DNA of 42,554 nucleotides from a virus. The position numbers and the translations under genes are program-made. The DNA is taken from IMG/VR virus record IMGVR_UViG_3300036766_000371, positions 1 through 42,554 of that record; one strand, 5' to 3'. Of this stretch, positions 1-5,806 are shown piece after piece. The notes under the pieces are model-generated. The model had not been told where the DNA came from, ran no database searches, and saw only the letters and a program-made list of their open reading frames with translations. Numbering within the stretch: the stretch's first letter is position 1; every line of letters begins with the position of its first letter.

Positions 1-32
1 CGCCCGCCGCGCCCCCCCGGCCCCCCAACCCT

Positions 33-57
33 CGGGCGGCCGGGATTGCACCGCCCG
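33..57. repeat. 7-bp perfect inverted repeat with GGGATTGCA loop
   Basis: CGGGCGG (33-39) pairs perfectly with CCGCCCG (51-57) around an 11-base loop that contains GGGATTGCA. It lies just beyond the last small leftward ORF and could be a terminator or RNA element for leftward transcription, although no T-run follows. The same GGGATTGCA word forms the loop of another hairpin at 1043-1063. The first 32 bases of the window are C-rich low-complexity sequence. Confidence 0.55.
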
Positions 58-62
58 ATAAG

Positions 63-113
63 CTAGGCGTTAGCGCGGTCCTTCGTGAGTAAGAGTTCAT
101 GAAGATCGGTCAT
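63..113 (-). CDS. Very short ORF (16 aa), doubtful
   Basis: An ATG overlaps the stop of the preceding gene as ATGA, the same coupling used throughout this operon, and opens a 16-codon frame (MTDLHELLLTKDRANA) that stops with TAG. It may be a genuine micropeptide or the degraded remains of a gene. The only support is the coupled start, and no function can be proposed. Confidence 0.2.
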   Translation of the reverse strand: MTDLHELLLTKDRANA

Positions 114-304
114 AGGCGGCCTTCTTTCCAGAGTGCTAGGCGGCGTTCAAGATCGGCAAAGTCGCTGAGGTACGCAATCGCGGAACGCAGAATCAGGACC
201 GCGTCCCGGCCGAGAGATGGGTCTTTCGACTTGTGCCTGAGGATTCCGACTGGGTCGAGTGCTTCCCCTGGATCAGAGGATGCGTGTATGAATGCTTCGG
301 TCAT
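110..304 (-). CDS. Hypothetical protein, 64 aa
   Basis: The product starts MTEAFIHASSDPG and ends LERRLALWKEGRL. It is a small, charged, mostly helical soluble protein with no recognised motif. I chose ATG at 304 because it overlaps the stop of the preceding gene (ATGA), the rule in this operon. A longer reading from GTG 472 would run through another likely gene. It is probably an accessory early phage protein. Confidence 0.5.
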   Translation of the reverse strand: MTEAFIHASSDPGEALDPVGILRHKSKDPSLGRDAVLILRSAIAYLSDFADLERRLALWKEGRL

Positions 305-456
305 GCTTGGCACTCCGGCCAGCGCTTCCAGTACGTTTCCGATAACAGGCAGTTCTTGCAGCGCAGCAGGCCGCCAATACGGCTGCCGTCGTCCCGGTGG
401 GTATGCGGCACATGAACCGGTTTGCCCCGGATCGTGAACTCTTCTCGCCGTGTCAT
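301..456 (-). CDS. Small CxxC protein, 51 aa
   Basis: ATG at 456 overlaps the stop of the upstream gene (ATGA), and its own stop overlaps the next ATG. The 51-residue product begins MTRREEFTIRGKPVHVPH and carries RCKNC near residues 32-36 plus a later Cys. This may be a half zinc-binding site or a redox pair. It is too short for a normal ORF cut-off, and a competing 120-aa reading of this stretch looks non-coding. No family is recognised. Confidence 0.5.
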   Translation of the reverse strand: MTRREEFTIRGKPVHVPHTHRDDGSRIGGLLRCKNCLLSETYWKRWPECQA

Positions 457-998
457 TCCAGGCCCCCGTCACTGCGAGTCGTAAACGCCGCCCACCTTTC
501 CTCGGAGAGCGCCGGTGGAGAGTCGGACAACATCACGGAGTTGTGAAAGGTCACGTAGTTCTCGTAGGTTTTCGTGGGGTTGACGGACCTGTCTACGCTA
601 ACCATCCCCATCGCCCGTTCATAGTGGCGATCCCAGATAGCGCCCTTGTTGATCCCCGTAACCGGCGATGAGACGGGGCGGCGTTTCGGGGCGCGGTAGA
701 TATGGCGAGACACGTCTAGAATCTCTTGCCGCATAAACGCGGCTATCTTGGGGTCAATGCCCGACTCGGATACACATTGCTCTGCTTGGGTGATAAGCTC
801 CTCAAGCTCTCCGGTGAGGGGAACAAGGCGTTCTAACTTCACCCCATCCACTCTCATCTGAACTTGAGCGGGCTTATCCATGGAGTTAGCCCGCGGAAGG
901 TTGCACGCTTTTAAGCGGCGCTCCCAATGCGCTTGTACTTTGCATTCGGTCAACGCGATGGGGTCGGCGCAGTATCGGCACAGTTCAATGTTGTTCAT
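453..998 (-). CDS. Hypothetical protein with N-terminal Cys cluster, 181 aa
   Basis: The product starts MNNIELCRYCADPIAL. Cysteines at residues 7, 10 and 19 and another near residue 31 suggest a small zinc-binding region, followed by a mainly helical body. I do not recognise the family. The frame is open upstream to 1130, giving 225 aa, but that extension would cover the hairpin at 1043-1063 and has unlikely composition, so I prefer ATG 998. No strong Shine-Dalgarno sequence precedes 998, so the start is not settled. It is a member of the leftward early operon. Confidence 0.6.
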   Translation of the reverse strand: MNNIELCRYCADPIALTECKVQAHWERRLKACNLPRANSMDKPAQVQMRVDGVKLERLVPLTGELEELITQAEQCVSESGIDPKIAAFMRQEILDVSRHIYRAPKRRPVSSPVTGINKGAIWDRHYERAMGMVSVDRSVNPTKTYENYVTFHNSVMLSDSPPALSEERWAAFTTRSDGGLE

Positions 999-1042
999 GG
1001 TGGGCTTCTCATATGTGGAAGACTTGGTTGTAAGTGATTGAA

Positions 1043-1063
1043 AAGTCTGGGATTGCAAGACTT
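1043..1063. repeat. Hairpin with GGGATTGCA loop
   Basis: AAGTCT (1043-1048) and AGACTT (1058-1063) form a perfect 6-bp stem around a nine-base loop GGGATTGCA. It sits in the gap between two leftward genes. The loop word is identical to that of the hairpin at 33-57, while the stem sequences are unrelated. Confidence 0.5.
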
Positions 1064-1114
1064 GCGCGGGGGGATTGCGGGGGTCGGTTACTGCTGTGTT
1101 TGACAACATGTGAA

Positions 1115-1306
1115 TTACTCGCGCACCCATCCGCTATCCCCGCAGGTACAGGAGTAATGCTCCCACACCCGCCCGCTGTCGTCATGGCGAACCTGGCCGT
1201 CCGTGTGGCACTGCCCCTGGGGATGGTAGGGGCAGGTGAAAGAACTATAGGCGAGCGCAGAGAGCGCAAGCACAAGGATGACTAGCAAGGTGTTCATGGT
1301 TCTCAT
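1115..1306 (-). CDS. Small secreted or membrane-anchored Cys-rich protein, 63 aa
   Basis: The N-terminus MRTMNTLLVILVLALSALAY is a clear signal peptide or membrane anchor. The rest has five cysteines and several histidines (FTCPYHPQGQCH and SCTCGDSGW), suggesting an exported disulfide-bonded or metal-binding peptide. An excellent ribosome site (CAGGAGGAAACACG) precedes ATG 1306, which overlaps the stop of the recombinase gene as ATGA. A role at the host envelope, such as exclusion, is possible but only inferred. Confidence 0.65.
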   Translation of the reverse strand: MRTMNTLLVILVLALSALAYSSFTCPYHPQGQCHTDGQVRHDDSGRVWEHYSCTCGDSGWVRE

Positions 1307-1899
1307 CGTGTTTCCTCCTGAAAAACTTTGCCTACCGCTGCGGATGCCTGGGCATCATTGGACTCGAGGTACTTGCCAGTAGAAGCGAGACTCTTGTGGC
1401 CCAAGTACACCTGCAAATCCTTCAAGTCAATCCGCTTCACCAGTTGCATGGCGATGGAGTGCTTCAAAATGTGGGGGTGGCACAGCGTCTCCGGGAGGCC
1501 GGCGCGCTTGCCAGCGGATCGGAACTGCCGCCAGTACGTTGCGGCATCCTTGGTAAAAATCCGATCTTCGGGGCCGAGGCCGTAAATCTGGATAATCTCT
1601 TTCAGCGCCGAGCCTTCGTCCAGGACTAGATCGGAGGGCGCGAAGATGATGGTTTGGAGTGTGGCGTTGGAGCCTTTGAGTCGGGGAATCTTGAGGTACC
1701 CACCTTCGGTGTGCTTTACGAGAATGCCGGTTAGAAGCATACCCGCCGAGTTGGACTGCGGCACGCCCTTACGGTACTTCCCGCATACCTCAGTGATCCG
1801 TAGGCCGTGGCAGTAGGCCATGAGGAGGGCAAGGCGGGTGCGGGGGTCCGGTACTTGCCGGAGTACCTCGCGGACTTGGGACTGGGTTAGGTATTGCAT
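1303..1899 (-). CDS. Tyrosine recombinase catalytic domain, 198 aa
   Basis: The protein matches the catalytic half of the tyrosine recombinase/integrase family, which cuts and rejoins DNA through a 3'-phosphotyrosine. Visible residues are Arg34 (HGLRITEV), Lys75 (RLKGSN), His143-x-x-Lys146 (HPHILKHS), His168 (YLGHKS) and the likely nucleophile Tyr177 (STGKYLE). The second arginine (HxxR) is lysine here, which is unusual but conservative. No N-terminal SAM-like DNA-binding domain is present; the overlapping upstream ORF (1887-2126) may supply it. It could act as an integrase, resolvase or dimer-resolution enzyme. I see no repressor or attachment site, so lysogeny is unproven. Confidence 0.8.
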   Translation of the reverse strand: MQYLTQSQVREVLRQVPDPRTRLALLMAYCHGLRITEVCGKYRKGVPQSNSAGMLLTGILVKHTEGGYLKIPRLKGSNATLQTIIFAPSDLVLDEGSALKEIIQIYGLGPEDRIFTKDAATYWRQFRSAGKRAGLPETLCHPHILKHSIAMQLVKRIDLKDLQVYLGHKSLASTGKYLESNDAQASAAVGKVFQEETR

Positions 1900-2126
1900 G
1901 AGGGTGTCCGTAGTGGATTGAAAATTGAACGCAGTTGCGTTCGCACCGCTTGCGCGGCCATAACAGACAGTCTGCCGCGATCCGGTTCGGGGGGAATGAG
2001 GGCGACGCCGAAGTCCGTGAGGTAGTTCCAATACTGCCGGGCATATGCCCTCTTATCGGCGTTACGAAACCGCCGCATGTATGCGTCTGCTGCGGAGTGC
2101 TGAGTTAATGTGACTCTCTCTTTCAT
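1887..2126 (-). CDS. Probable SAM-like core-binding partner of the recombinase, 79 aa
   Basis: The product starts MKERVTLTQHSAADAYMRRF and continues RAYARQYWNYLTDFG. This is the helical pattern typical of the N-terminal core-binding domain of integrases (R..YARD...F..W). ATG 2126 overlaps the previous stop as ATGA and has GGAG upstream. The 3' end overlaps the recombinase gene by 13 bp in another frame. Together the two ORFs have about the size of a normal integrase, so this is either a split enzyme or a frameshifted one. The domain call rests on pattern only. Confidence 0.5.
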   Translation of the reverse strand: MKERVTLTQHSAADAYMRRFRNADKRAYARQYWNYLTDFGVALIPPEPDRGRLSVMAAQAVRTQLRSIFNPLRTPSCNT

Positions 2127-2461
2127 GTTCGGTCTCCCTCCGTCAGATTTGTGCTTACCTCCACAACGGTAAAGCCTTTCGTATGGTTTTCCCATACATG
2201 GCGATAGCAGTGGTGGCTTGCCACGGTGAAGCGGGCTAGTATAACCGCGCCCACTTCAAGACAAATGTTTTTTCGTTCGGTGAACCAAACTATGCAGTGT
2301 CCATCCCCATCCCGAAAGCGCATAGTAAAGCCCACAGGATTGCCGAGGTCATCCGAGCGAAGAAACTTTTCCACCAGCAGCAGTTTCATTTCCAGTTCGC
2401 CATCGGCATAGGGGCACTTGCTGCCTACATACTGCTTTTTCCATATCGAAGAGGGCACCAT
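2123..2461 (-). CDS. Hypothetical protein, possible OB-fold, 112 aa
   Basis: The central part, GFTMRFRDGDGHCIVWFTER followed by LEVGAVILARFTVASH, has the alternating strand pattern and the W-F...G...V..H signature seen in small phage OB-fold domains that bind nucleic acid. This is inference from pattern. The ATG at 2461 directly follows the TAG of the upstream gene, so translation is probably coupled. The stop overlaps the next ATG. A role in replication or recombination would suit the neighbouring recombinase. Confidence 0.55.
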   Translation of the reverse strand: MVPSSIWKKQYVGSKCPYADGELEMKLLLVEKFLRSDDLGNPVGFTMRFRDGDGHCIVWFTERKNICLEVGAVILARFTVASHHCYRHVWENHTKGFTVVEVSTNLTEGDRT

Positions 2462-2824
2462 CTAGCGGCCGCCTTCCCGGACGCCTTCCACACTCAGCCA
2501 TACTGGGCGGTCAGCCTTCGCAATCGTATCGAGCCATTCAATAGCCCTAGGCTGGTAGGTTGTACTTTGATGGTCGACGGTGTAGATCCTCGGTTGAGCA
2601 TACCCAAATTTGTTGACAGCAAACGTGTGGTCGCCGTGAATATCAGCATCCGGCATGAACCAATGGAAGTGCTTTCGCTTGGCTGGATTCTCGCCGAAGC
2701 CCATAAAACCAATCTGCTCGGCGTGTCTGACAACACGGTCCTGAAGAACGTCGGAATACTTCATTTGATCCTCCTTTAGGGGGAGCGCCAGATTGAGCGT
2801 TCTTTGCGGGTCTTGCCAAGTCAT
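2462..2824 (-). CDS. Hypothetical protein with duplicated N-terminus, 120 aa
   Basis: The first 13 codons (MTWQDPQRTLNLA) and the bases just upstream are a near-exact copy of the start of the gene at 3042-3263. The body (from MKYSDVLQDRV) has histidines and aromatic residues (FHWFMPDADIHGD) but no family I know. An internal ATG at 2764 has an even stronger ribosome site (AAAGGAGG), which also encodes Lys-Glu-Asp, so a second product of about 100 aa is likely. Start 2824 has AAGGAG five bases upstream and overlaps the previous stop. Confidence 0.65.
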   Translation of the reverse strand: MTWQDPQRTLNLALPLKEDQMKYSDVLQDRVVRHAEQIGFMGFGENPAKRKHFHWFMPDADIHGDHTFAVNKFGYAQPRIYTVDHQSTTYQPRAIEWLDTIAKADRPVWLSVEGVREGGR

Positions 2825-2829
2825 CTCGT
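2783..2829. repeat. 47-bp direct repeat, copy 1
   Basis: This segment is identical to 3222-3268 over 47 bp. It covers the ATG, the first 13 codons and the last bases of the leader of the minus-strand gene 2462-2824. The copies differ just outside, including in the core of the ribosome site. Confidence 0.95.
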
Positions 2830-3045
2830 CTCCTTGGGGCGGCCAGTTTGTGAGCATGTTTTTAGACAACACGTGCAAAGCGTGGGGAACACCGTCGTGA
2901 ACGGCGCTAACCGTTCCATCCTTGCGGGGTACGGCGTGTGGTTATAGATGCGGGCCAGTGAATGCAGAAGCACGTGAGCGAAGGATACGTCCTTGGCTTT
3001 GAGTGCTGCCCCTATTCGGTTTTGTAGGGGCGCGTGAATCGTCAT
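2821..3045 (-). CDS. Hypothetical protein, 74 aa
   Basis: The product begins MTIHAPLQNRIGAALKAKDV and is mostly helical in its first half, with Cys-Thr-Cys-Cys near the C-terminus (FPTLCTCCLKTC). ATG 3045 has GAAGGAG seven bases upstream and overlaps the previous stop as ATGA; its own stop overlaps the next ATG in the same way. It lies between two genes that share a duplicated start, so one may have arisen by copying around it. Function unknown. Confidence 0.6.
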   Translation of the reverse strand: MTIHAPLQNRIGAALKAKDVSFAHVLLHSLARIYNHTPYPARMERLAPFTTVFPTLCTCCLKTCSQTGRPKETR

Positions 3046-3263
3046 AAAGTCTCCTTCGTGAATACGTCCTCCAGCATCGGCAGCCATGAGTCCAGTTCTC
3101 CGGTTTCCCCTTCGGCAGGGCACCAGTTGCCAATGTGGGCGTGTCTGCCGTAGGAGTAGCCGCAGTTCGAGCAGATGTCGGTCATCTGGTCGACCAAGGC
3201 TTGCGGATCGTGCTTCAAAACGAGCGCCAGATTGAGCGTTCTTTGCGGGTCTTGCCAAGTCAT
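3042..3263 (-). CDS. First gene of the leftward operon, small Cys protein, 73 aa
   Basis: The product starts MTWQDPQRTLNLALVLKHDP and then carries CSNCG with a third Cys (NWCPAEGE) and nearby histidines, suggesting a zinc-binding fold. ATG 3263 has AAAGGAAA upstream and lies about 20 bp from the expected transcription start of the promoter at 3289-3317. An in-frame extension to 3497 would run across that promoter and its dyads and is rejected. As the first early gene it may be made in quantity soon after infection; its role is unknown. Confidence 0.65.
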   Translation of the reverse strand: MTWQDPQRTLNLALVLKHDPQALVDQMTDICSNCGYSYGRHAHIGNWCPAEGETGELDSWLPMLEDVFTKETL

Positions 3264-3268
3264 CTCGT
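3222..3268. repeat. 47-bp direct repeat, copy 2
   Basis: Identical to 2783-2829. It covers the start codon and first 13 codons of the gene 3042-3263. The two copies lie 439 bp apart in direct orientation, so recombination between them would remove one small gene (2821-3045) and fuse its neighbours. Confidence 0.95.
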
Positions 3269-3288
3269 TTCCTTTCTTTACTGGGTGG

Positions 3289-3317
3289 ATTATGCGCTTT
3301 TCGCGGATTGATGTCAA
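3289..3317 (-). promoter_or_regulatory. Near-consensus sigma70 promoter for the leftward operon
   Basis: Read on the minus strand, a perfect -35 box TTGACA (3317-3312) is followed after exactly 17 bp by CATAAT (3294-3289), one mismatch from the consensus -10 box. Transcription should begin near 3282, about 20 bp before the first start codon at 3263. The same pair of hexamers with the same spacing recurs at 32815-32843. Confidence 0.85.
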
Positions 3318-3333
3318 GGAAAAAATGCAAGCT

Positions 3334-3474
3334 ACGCAAAAATAATCTTGCGTGTCCCAGGGCGCGTGTTTCACCGTTCGGTGAAATCGGCAATTACAGC
3401 AGAAGGCCGGGCAACCACACGGCAACCGTGTAAATCTTACATAGTGGGGTGCAAGAGTCAGATAGACTCTTGCA
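3334..3474. promoter_or_regulatory. Operator-like cluster of four perfect inverted repeats
   Basis: Immediately upstream of the leftward promoter lie four dyads: ACGCAA/TTGCGT (3334-3353, 8-bp spacer), TTTCACCG/CGGTGAAA (3369-3386, 2-bp spacer), ACACGG/CCGTGT (3417-3431, 3-bp spacer) and TGCAAGAGTC/GACTCTTGCA (3450-3474, 5-bp spacer). The 18-bp dyad at 3369 has the form of a repressor operator. The last one could also form an RNA hairpin. No regulator gene is recognised in the window, so the binding proteins are unknown. Confidence 0.6.
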
Positions 3475-3897
3475 TCGTGTAAGTCCTTTGGTTTCATGCT
3501 ATTACATCGGCCCCCGTTCGCTTGATCTTCGCCATTTATGCACGTTTCGCGTCCCTCTATCTAGTTTGTTATCAGTATGTTACGTTTGCGAGATCGGGAG
3601 TAGGAGCATGCTTTTCGTTGAGATTCGAGGCCGGGTGGGGGAGCCCCCGTGGCGCGGCGCGTGGGGGATTTTGCCTAGTCAAGAATTCTTGTTTCTGAGA
3701 AGTGCAATACTTGCGGTAGGACGGTTGCGTGGTATCTGACTTTCTCACGCGGGGTGCGGGGTCACTTTGCTTCCATCATGGAACGAAACCGACCTGGGTC
3801 AGAGAGAGAGAGAGAGAAAGGGGGGGGGGGGGTGGCACTAGGGAAAGGGAGGAGATAAGAGAGAGAGAGAATATACCCCTAGCAACCCTACGGCAAG
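3475..3897. other. Non-coding part of the divergent control region
   Basis: No convincing gene lies here: the open frames have poor composition and no ribosome sites. It holds TAAGTCCTTTG (3480-3490), the reverse complement of a motif repeated at 3898, 3950 and 16574, and the purine tract described separately. I looked for a rightward sigma70 promoter and found only weak matches (for example TTGCGG, 16 bp, TATCTG near 3710-3735), so the late promoter is not identified. Confidence 0.5.
3801..3832. repeat. (AG)8 microsatellite joined to a run of 13 G
   Basis: An AG-dinucleotide tract from 3801 runs through AAA into thirteen consecutive G (3820-3832). A second, shorter GA tract follows at about 3860-3870. 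The region is almost pure purine on the plus strand, a composition able to form triplex or G-rich structures and prone to slippage. Its exact length may be unreliable in the assembly. Confidence 0.85.
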
Positions 3898-4009
3898 CAA
3901 AGGACTTAGCAGCCTCCGGGGAGGCTCCGGGGAGATTTCGGGGAGGTGCAAGTCCTTTGTAATCAACAAATCTTCCGCCAATCTCCCCGGAGATTTCTCC
4001 CCGGGGAGG
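3898..4009. repeat. GC-rich iterons and nested hairpins, candidate origin
   Basis: Five copies of a CGGGGAGG/A core occur. Three are direct and spaced exactly 11 bp (cores from 3915, 3926, 3937), one is inverted (3982-3991) and one is a 12-bp palindrome CTCCCCGGGGAG (3997-4008). CAAAGGACTT (3898-3907) pairs with AAGTCCTTTG (3950-3959) and encloses a second perfect stem AGCCTC/GAGGCT (3911-3926). Iterons phased to the helix between divergent operons suggest a replication origin or a multi-site operator; this is inference. An AT-rich stretch follows at about 4010-4075. Confidence 0.55.
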
Positions 4010-4330
4010 TTTTCGGTTTTTATACCGGTTTCTTCCGGTCTTTTTCTCGAAAATGTCTTTGTACTCAACAACTTAGCCCGTCTAGCCGCGGTCATGCCCG
4101 GAGCGGCCGGGCGGAAACGGGCGGGGGCGTAGTACGTTTTTGTGCACAGTTTTGTGCGCCGACCAGCACATTTTTCAGCCCAGACCACCCGCACGTGTTT
4201 TCAACAACATACAGCCAAGTCTTACATCTATGAGAGGCAGTGTAAAAACTACCTCCCTTTAGCCGGTGCGGGCCAGCCCCGAGTCCTTTATAGAGACGGG
4301 CACCTGTCGTCCCCGACACCGGCTCACCTT
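4010..4330. other. Leader region of the late operon
   Basis: An AT-richer stretch (4010-4075) is followed by a perfect 6-bp hairpin GCCCGG/CCGGGC (4096-4112) and a direct repeat of TTTTGTGC near 4138 and 4152. A frame open from 4142 runs into the endonuclease VII gene, but its early part has no resemblance to that family and no ribosome site, so I treat it as untranslated. No promoter is called. Confidence 0.4.
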
Positions 4331-4738
4331 ATGACTTCCCCTTCCGAGCGCCGAACCGCCCCTTCCGAGCGCCGAACCGCCCGCCTGTGGGAGCTCTACC
4401 GCCTAACCGATGAGGACTACGCCAGAATCCTTGCCCTACAAGGGGGCGTCTGTGCGATTACAGGCCGTCTGAGCGCCCGGAACCTAAACGTGGACCACGA
4501 CCACACCAACGGCCTGATCCGCGGCCTACTGTCTCCCTGGGCCAACCGGGGCCTATCGTTCTTCAACGACGACCCGGCCCTCCTCGAAGCCGCAGCCCGC
4601 TACCTCCGTAACCCCCCGGCGGTTACCGCCCTGGGAGAGAAGTACGGTCTGATAGGCCGCGCCCAGCGCAAGAAGAGGATGAGATACGGCGGTCAAGATT
4701 GCGATCTGCCGGGGACGGGATCAGTGGCGCAAGCCTAA
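4331..4738 (+). CDS. Endonuclease VII-like protein lacking zinc ligands, 135 aa
   Basis: The core LNVDHDHTNGLIRGLL (residues 52-67) followed by ANRGLSFFNDDP and AARYL is the signature of phage recombination endonuclease VII (T4 gp49-like), which resolves branched DNA before packaging. The catalytic D-H-D-H (55-58) and Asn72 remain. The zinc ligands do not: the usual CxxC is CAIT (41-44) and the usual CxxCN is SPWAN (68-72). It may fold without zinc or be degenerate. The N-terminus contains a perfect seven-residue tandem repeat (PSERRTA). No clear ribosome site is seen, so the start is tentative. Confidence 0.75.
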   Translation: MTSPSERRTAPSERRTARLWELYRLTDEDYARILALQGGVCAITGRLSARNLNVDHDHTNGLIRGLLSPWANRGLSFFNDDPALLEAAARYLRNPPAVTALGEKYGLIGRAQRKKRMRYGGQDCDLPGTGSVAQA

Positions 4739-4806
4739 CCCCGAGCCCCAACACCCCAGGGGAGCCAATTCCGCCCAGCGCGGTATGGCTCCCTCCCACC
4801 TTCCAA

Positions 4807-5166
4807 ATGAGATACCAAGAAAAAACCTTCACGCTGCCGGCCTCACCTCCAGTGAGTCAGGAGCGCTGGGACGCAATCTGGAACGCCGGAGCAGAGGGCT
4901 CGAAAGAGACCGGCAACTTACCCCCGGGCGATGCTCTGTCAATCCCGGGAACGGAACTCCCATGTCCGCCGAAGCTAACCAGCGCCTCTGTCGTAACCTC
5001 CCCACCCTCCTCCTCTGCCTCCTCCTCACCCTCCCCACCTTCGGATCCGGGATGCCGGCGCCCGTCCTGTCAACCACTCACCGCACCGAGATGTCCGTTG
5101 ACCGCCCCTCCGGCCACGAAGGCAGCATCTGCTCCGCCACGGCAATCGGCCCGCACGCGCTCCTGA
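4807..5166 (+). CDS. Hypothetical protein overlapping the protease start, 119 aa
   Basis: The start MRYQEKTFTLPASPPVSQER then WDAIWN resembles a kind of small phage protein with a beta strand followed by a Q..WD helix. The frame continues across the first 200 bp of the protease gene, where it becomes Pro/Ser-rich, as a shadow frame would. The first 50 or so codons look coding, but the C-terminal part may only reflect constraint from the protease frame. Function unknown. Confidence 0.35.
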   Translation: MRYQEKTFTLPASPPVSQERWDAIWNAGAEGSKETGNLPPGDALSIPGTELPCPPKLTSASVVTSPPSSSASSSPSPPSDPGCRRPSCQPLTAPRCPLTAPPATKAASAPPRQSARTRS

Positions 5167-5597
5167 CGGCGACCCATTGTGACCTTGGCTCTGCGCTGGT
5201 AACTATCGACGACGGCATCCCCACCGCCATCATTTCCCGCACCAACGACAGAGACGACCACACCATCTACTTCGTCGCGGCGACCTTCCCGGCCTGGGCT
5301 CACCTCACTACCTCCCGCCCCAACATAGGCGACGAGGTTTGGCTCCGCGGTAATCCAGACGGCCTCAATCAACTCGTCCGCCGCGGCATCCTATCCGGCT
5401 ACGTAGTCAACGTCGACGAGATTGTCCAGATGTTTGACATCAACGGCTGGCAGGGAGACTCCGGTTCCGCGATCTTCAACTCCAACGGCGAGATCATCGC
5501 GGTAGTTTCCTACGGATTTGTAGCCGGCGGTTTCACCATGCTAGGCTGTCTCGAACTTCGATTCTCCCAAACGCAACTTCTAGCGGCGGAGAAATGA
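4962..5597 (+). CDS. Secreted trypsin-like serine protease, 211 aa
   Basis: A signal peptide (NLPTLLLCLLLTLPTFGSG, residues 12-30) precedes a chymotrypsin-fold domain. The triad is visible: His72 in LLTATHCD, Asp98 or Asp99 in NDRDDHTI, and Ser167 in GWQGDSGSAIF. It should cleave peptide bonds in the periplasm or outside the cell. ATG 4962 directly precedes the signal peptide; the frame is open to 4785, but that part looks non-coding. The gene is coupled to the next by ATGA. Placement just before the lysis genes suggests a role in lysis, virion maturation or exclusion. The target is unknown. Confidence 0.85.
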   Translation: MSAEANQRLCRNLPTLLLCLLLTLPTFGSGMPAPVLSTTHRTEMSVDRPSGHEGSICSATAIGPHALLTATHCDLGSALVTIDDGIPTAIISRTNDRDDHTIYFVAATFPAWAHLTTSRPNIGDEVWLRGNPDGLNQLVRRGILSGYVVNVDEIVQMFDINGWQGDSGSAIFNSNGEIIAVVSYGFVAGGFTMLGCLELRFSQTQLLAAEK

Positions 5598-5806
5598 CGC
5601 TTTCGGCGATATGCAAGAACTGCAACGCTCCGCTTGACGCCCGCTGCTCCTGCGCCTTCTGCTCCGCCTGCTTAGGCGGTAACCCAACTTACTGCCACGT
5701 CTGCCGCGCCCTCTACAGTGTGGTTTACACATCCTCCTACTTCACCGCCAAGCACCATGAGTGGGAGCGAGAACAGATCGCCCTCCGCAATCGAGCCGGC
5801 CTATGA
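5594..5806 (+). CDS. Small zinc-ribbon-like Cys-rich protein, 70 aa
   Basis: Nine cysteines lie in the first 40 residues (CKNCNAPLDARCSCAFC, then CLGG and CHVC), typical of a treble-clef or double zinc ribbon. The C-terminal half is polar and helical (HHEWEREQIALRNRAGL). ATG 5594 overlaps the protease stop (ATGA) and its own stop overlaps the next ATG, so it is translated with the protease and endolysin. It is probably a small cytoplasmic adaptor; function unknown. Confidence 0.7.
   Translation: MTLSAICKNCNAPLDARCSCAFCSACLGGNPTYCHVCRALYSVVYTSSYFTAKHHEWEREQIALRNRAGL

Noticed and set aside
3042-3497. 151-aa version of the first leftward gene
   Set aside because: The extension runs through the promoter and dyads; the start at 3263 has a ribosome site and matches the duplicated start of its neighbour.
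3729-3962. 77-aa plus ORF in the control region
   Set aside because: Encoded by the AG/G repeat (Arg-Glu and Gly runs); low complexity and no ribosome site.
4938-4943. TTGACA on the minus strand inside the protease leader
   Set aside because: No acceptable -10 box follows at 15-19 bp (TAAGTT at 16) and it would oppose the late operon.
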